NCBI GenBank assembly: GCA_036417435.1
Contig: CM070901.1
Coordinates: 69,550,501 to 69,614,500, forward strand
Source: Inia geoffrensis
Lineage: Eukaryota; Chordata; Mammalia; Artiodactyla; Iniidae
Direction: 5' to 3'
DNA: 64,000 bases
A program made the translations under genes and the position numbers. Position 1 is the first letter of the stretch; every line of letters starts with the position of its first letter. Shown one piece after another: positions 60,436 to 64,000 of the stretch. The notes under the pieces were generated by a model, which saw nothing but the letters and a program-made list of their open reading frames with translations, did no database searches and was not told the DNA's origin.

Positions 60436-63190
60436 TGCTTTCGTTGAGTCAAAACTCTACTGAATGAATATTCAGGAATGAGGTTCTGCTTAGAGGGGAA
60501 GAAGACAACAGCTGTATGAAAAATGCCTGACCCTCAGCCTTATTCACTGAAAAGATAACAGGGACATCACTGGTAGATAAAAGCTCTGGGATTGTAAAGG
60601 TTTTTTAATTTACTATCTCTCCTCCATGATTTTAAACAGATTCTTCCATTAGTTAAAATGAAACTTATGAGGATATTCTTGTTCACTTTATACGCACCTG
60701 GTCTCAAAAAGTCATCATGTAAAACACAGGAAAAGTATGAAACTCTAATGTTCAAGAAAATCATCAGAAAACCAGGATGAGAAAAGGAAGAAACTTAGAA
60801 AATTTCAAAACAGTTCTCTCCTTTTTTTTCTACCATCAACCCCACTTCTTGCAAAGTTGGCAAAGGAGATGAGAGAAGTTCTCTTAATTGCTGTGCAACT
60901 GAACTTAAACAAAACAAAACAAAACAAAAGAACAAAGGTAGGTCTCTCTCCAAGAGGCCTTCAAGGGAGAAATTGAAAATCCCAAGCCTTAGAAGTCCAG
61001 CATTTCCTGAGTGTCAGAAGGAAGCTCAGGGTGTGGGGACCAACTTAAGGTCCAGAGCATTGCATCCTCTGGCCTGAGAGGATCTTCCTGCAGAGTTGAA
61101 GCCTCTTGAAACCCCAAATCCAGGAACTCTGTTTATTCCCAAAAGAGGACTGGATCCATCTGATCTAGGACTCTAGGGACTTCCCCATTGAGAATAATTC
61201 CAGGGCACAAGGGACAGCAGAAAAAGAGTTTGAGGCTCTATCCCAGGGGGCTGATTGGGAACTTGGGCAATTAGTAGAACAAAATTCTGCCTTTGGTTAC
61301 TGACTCACAAGAGCAGCTTGCATTGTAGAAACTGAAATATGTTTTGTTAAAAAACCATTGAACCCAGAAGGAACATGCAAAATAAAATACATGTCAATTA
61401 TTCTGTGCCTGAGGATTATTCCTTCTTTTAATGAAGCCACAAATATTAATGAACATCTACTTGTGTTTCATGTAGTATGCTGAATATTGGAGGTACAAGC
61501 AGAACAAAAACAGTCATGGTGTTTGCTCTCATGGAGCTTATCAAGGAGGGAGGCATATAGAGCTGTAGTTAATCCATTGGGTATCTTTGTGCAAATTAGA
61601 AAAAAAGCATCTTTTGGGTAGATGCAGCTCATGTGCGCACCACTTGGTGAGTAGACAGTATATTTTTGTAATTTGTAAAAGAGCATCTCTTCAATGGATG
61701 GATGGAGCTCCATACCAGGATATATGACTTGTCAAGTGGACTGTGGGCTGCATTTTATCCTTCACTCTCCCTCTTGATTAGGTATCCCTGTGCAGTGCTT
61801 AGCCTGCACACTAGGCAGGTTTCAAACAAATAGTCTCAGAAATAAAAACATTATTATAAATAAAAATAAATGCTATAAGGAAAAATGCATGGTCTTATGA
61901 GAGCATATAATAAAGGAGGGCAAGTTTTGCTAGTCTGGGGAGTCTTGCAGTATTTTTCAGAGGATTGATGTTTGAGCTAGAATCTTTAAGATGAGTATGG
62001 GTCAACTAGGTGAAGTTAGGGAAGAGAATTTAAGGCAGAGAGAAAAACATGAGTGAAGGACTTGATAGATTCATGATAATAATTCATTCCAAGAACTGAA
62101 AGAAAGACAAATTGTGCACAGAGAATCTGAGGGAGAGATGAAGTTAGAAGGTAATGGGGAGGAGATTGTGCAAGGTTTTGTACCACTTCAAGCTTTTTGT
62201 GAGGCTGATGTGGAGCTAGGTAACGCTTTTAAGGAGGTGCATAGCACCGTCAGATGTGCATTTCCAAATGTCTGGTTGAAATGTGGAAAATAAATTAAAG
62301 AAGAGTAAGTTTGGAAGTGGAAAGGTCAATTAGGAGGCTGCTGAGGTTTTCTAGTGGAAACATAGGAGCTAGAACTTGGGAGGCAGACATGGAGATGCTT
62401 TAGCTTGCTGAGACACACAAGACCAATTCATGATAGGCATCCTAGGTCCCATGGTCCAGTGACCTTCGTTTACCAGGACTCAGAAGTTATTCGGGAGTCA
62501 TTTCTCAGAAGAATGTTAATTAGAGAAACAAAGTATGGCTTTTTATAGAAGTCTGAGGAATCTGAACTGTGATCCTCCTGTTAGAGTCTGACAGAATCTT
62601 GACTTAGTTCACCATCATGGAGAATCATCACAGCCTCTCACCTAGTTCTGTAACTAGAACACTTGAATGAAGGGGTAGCCATGTCCCCTTGAGGACAGAC
62701 CCTGTGGTACTGCCACAAATAAATATTGTAAACACATATATCTCAATCTCTATAAAAAATTGACTCTCCTTGAGTACATTGTATCCTTGGGGTCATAAGG
62801 CTTTAGTGATAGAGTTGCTTGCACTATATCTTGGACTAACTTTGGAAACTTCTCTTGTTCTAGACCCGCTCAAAATTGACAGCATCATGGCTTACTCAGA
62901 AAATGGGTTGAAGTAGCAGATGTGCAATATGTTGCCAAGAATGTCTATTTAATAATATATTTGAAAATGGGGAAATAAACCAGATTGTGTTTGGGAATCA
63001 ATGGCCCTACTGTGAAATGAATTCAGGCCTGAATTCCATTTTTTACTTGACCTTCATGACTTTCCATGCTAAACTGTGTTTTCTATCAAGGGGATAACAT
63101 CAGTTCAGAGATAGTGGCCAGTATTCTCCCCAAAATATATCCCTTATATTCAGTCATCCTGGCAAATAGATTCAGGTTCCTTTAGGGAAG
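60436..63190. other. No gene seen; mostly unique sequence
   Basis: Holds an AAAAC microsatellite (60906-60930) and at 61950-62420 a weak copy of the unnamed old repeat also seen at 44270. No exon, RNA gene or promoter could be supported. Confidence 0.4.
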
Positions 63191-63199
63191 GCTACAGAA

Positions 63200-64000
63200 T
63201 GATGAAAACTTATTTTAAAATACATTCAAAGAATTAAAGGAAACTATGTTCAAAGAATTAAAAGAAAAATATGGTAGTGAGTCCACAAGTAGTAAATCTC
63301 AAAAAGGAAGTAGAAGCCATAAAAAAGAAGCAACTGCAAATTCTAGAGATGAAGACTATAATAACTGAAATGATGATATAAACAGCAGATTTGAGATGAC
63401 AGAAGCAGGATCAGTGAACTTGAAAATCAATCAATAGAAATTATCCAATCTGAAGAACAGAAAAACAGAAGAATGAAGAAAGATGAAGAACCTCAGAGAC
63501 CTGTTAAAAAATAAAATAAACTTTTCAACACAGGTGTAGTAGGATTCTCAGAAAAAGAGGAATAAAAGGGCAGAACAAATTTGAATGTATAATGACTAAA
63601 AACTCAAATTTTATTAAAAACGTTAACAGACTCAGTAAGCTCAAGAAATCTTTAGGTAAATGCAAAGAGAATTATATATAGACACTTCAAACTGCTGAAA
63701 GCCAAATACAAAGATAAAATCTTGAAAACAACCAGAGAAAAGTGACTCATCATATACATTTTTAACAAAAAATTCTATCTAGCAACAATATCCTTCAAAA
63801 ATGAAGGCAAAATAAAGGTGAACTCAGGTAAACAAAGATTGACATTATTTGTTGCTAACAGACTTACTATACAAGAAATACAAGAGGAAGTTCTTCAAGC
63901 TGAAAGGAAATGACAATAGACAATAACTCATATCCACAGGGAAGAATGAAGAAAACTGGAAATGCTACCTATGTAACATATATAGGTAATTATAAAGGAC
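63200..64000 (+). repeat. Old L1 ORF1-type segment, runs off the window
   Basis: Follows the 3' half of an old L1 ORF1 and the sequence after it: 'tcaatcaatagaaattatcc', 'ctgaagaacagaaaaacaga', 'agcctcagagacctg'-like text, 'caaaaatgaaggcaaaataa', 'gaaatacaagaggaagttct'. Stops are frequent. It is the best-preserved old L1 ORF1-like stretch here. Confidence 0.65.

Overview
The window is vertebrate nuclear DNA, AT-rich and built mostly of retroelements, with no intact protein-coding gene that I can support. The repeats point to a cetacean. There are at least fourteen tRNA-derived SINEs of the CHR type (head reading gggcttccctggtgg, box-B-like stretch near ggttcgtgccctgg). They occur in a long form shared with other cetartiodactyls and a short CpG-rich form that I know from whales and dolphins. 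Artiodactyl-type L1 3' ends and old mammalian repeats (MIR, L2, MaLR and other LTRs, hAT-Charlie) fill the rest. Species cannot be read from this sequence.

The only gene family is olfactory receptors. Four pseudogenes resemble family 10, most likely the OR10J group: a decayed minus-strand copy (about 7.26-7.94 kb), a head-to-head plus-strand copy split by an LTR and a SINE (about 8.72-10.53 kb), a nearly complete minus-strand copy with two in-frame stops and no frameshift (25459-26385), and a frameshifted full-length minus-strand copy (52242-53173). In other mammals OR10J genes sit in a small cluster, so the window is probably part of that cluster, fully inactivated here. This fits the known loss of smell in toothed whales.

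Layout: 0-7 kb holds a SINE at the edge, MIR/L2 relics and L1 pieces. 7-11 kb is the first olfactory receptor pair. 12-13.5 kb carries a SINE/L1 composite, a young SINE and an L1 tail. 14.9-19.4 kb is stacked antisense L1 with SINEs. 19.4-31 kb is mostly non-repetitive, with MIRs and the third receptor. 31-36.7 kb is antisense L1, LTRs and a probable L1 3' transduction. 36.9-40.2 kb is a younger 5'-truncated L1 with a second L1 tail behind it. 40.6-44.2 kb is antisense L1 followed by a long L2 relic. 45-48.7 kb is sense L1 with a hAT insertion. 49.6-50.6 kb is a probable class I LTR with a SINE inside. 52.2-53.2 kb is the fourth receptor. 53.5-58.1 kb is an L1 into which an LTR, then a long SINE, then a short SINE were inserted in turn. 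58-64 kb is sparse, ending in an old L1 ORF1-type segment that runs off the window.

No new biological system was found. The points of most interest are the retrotransposition junctions with readable target-site duplications (3' transduction, SINE/L1 composite, SINE with carried flank, layered nest), a perfect 17-bp inverted repeat, and the stepwise death of the receptor cluster. Family names come from pattern memory, not a database search.
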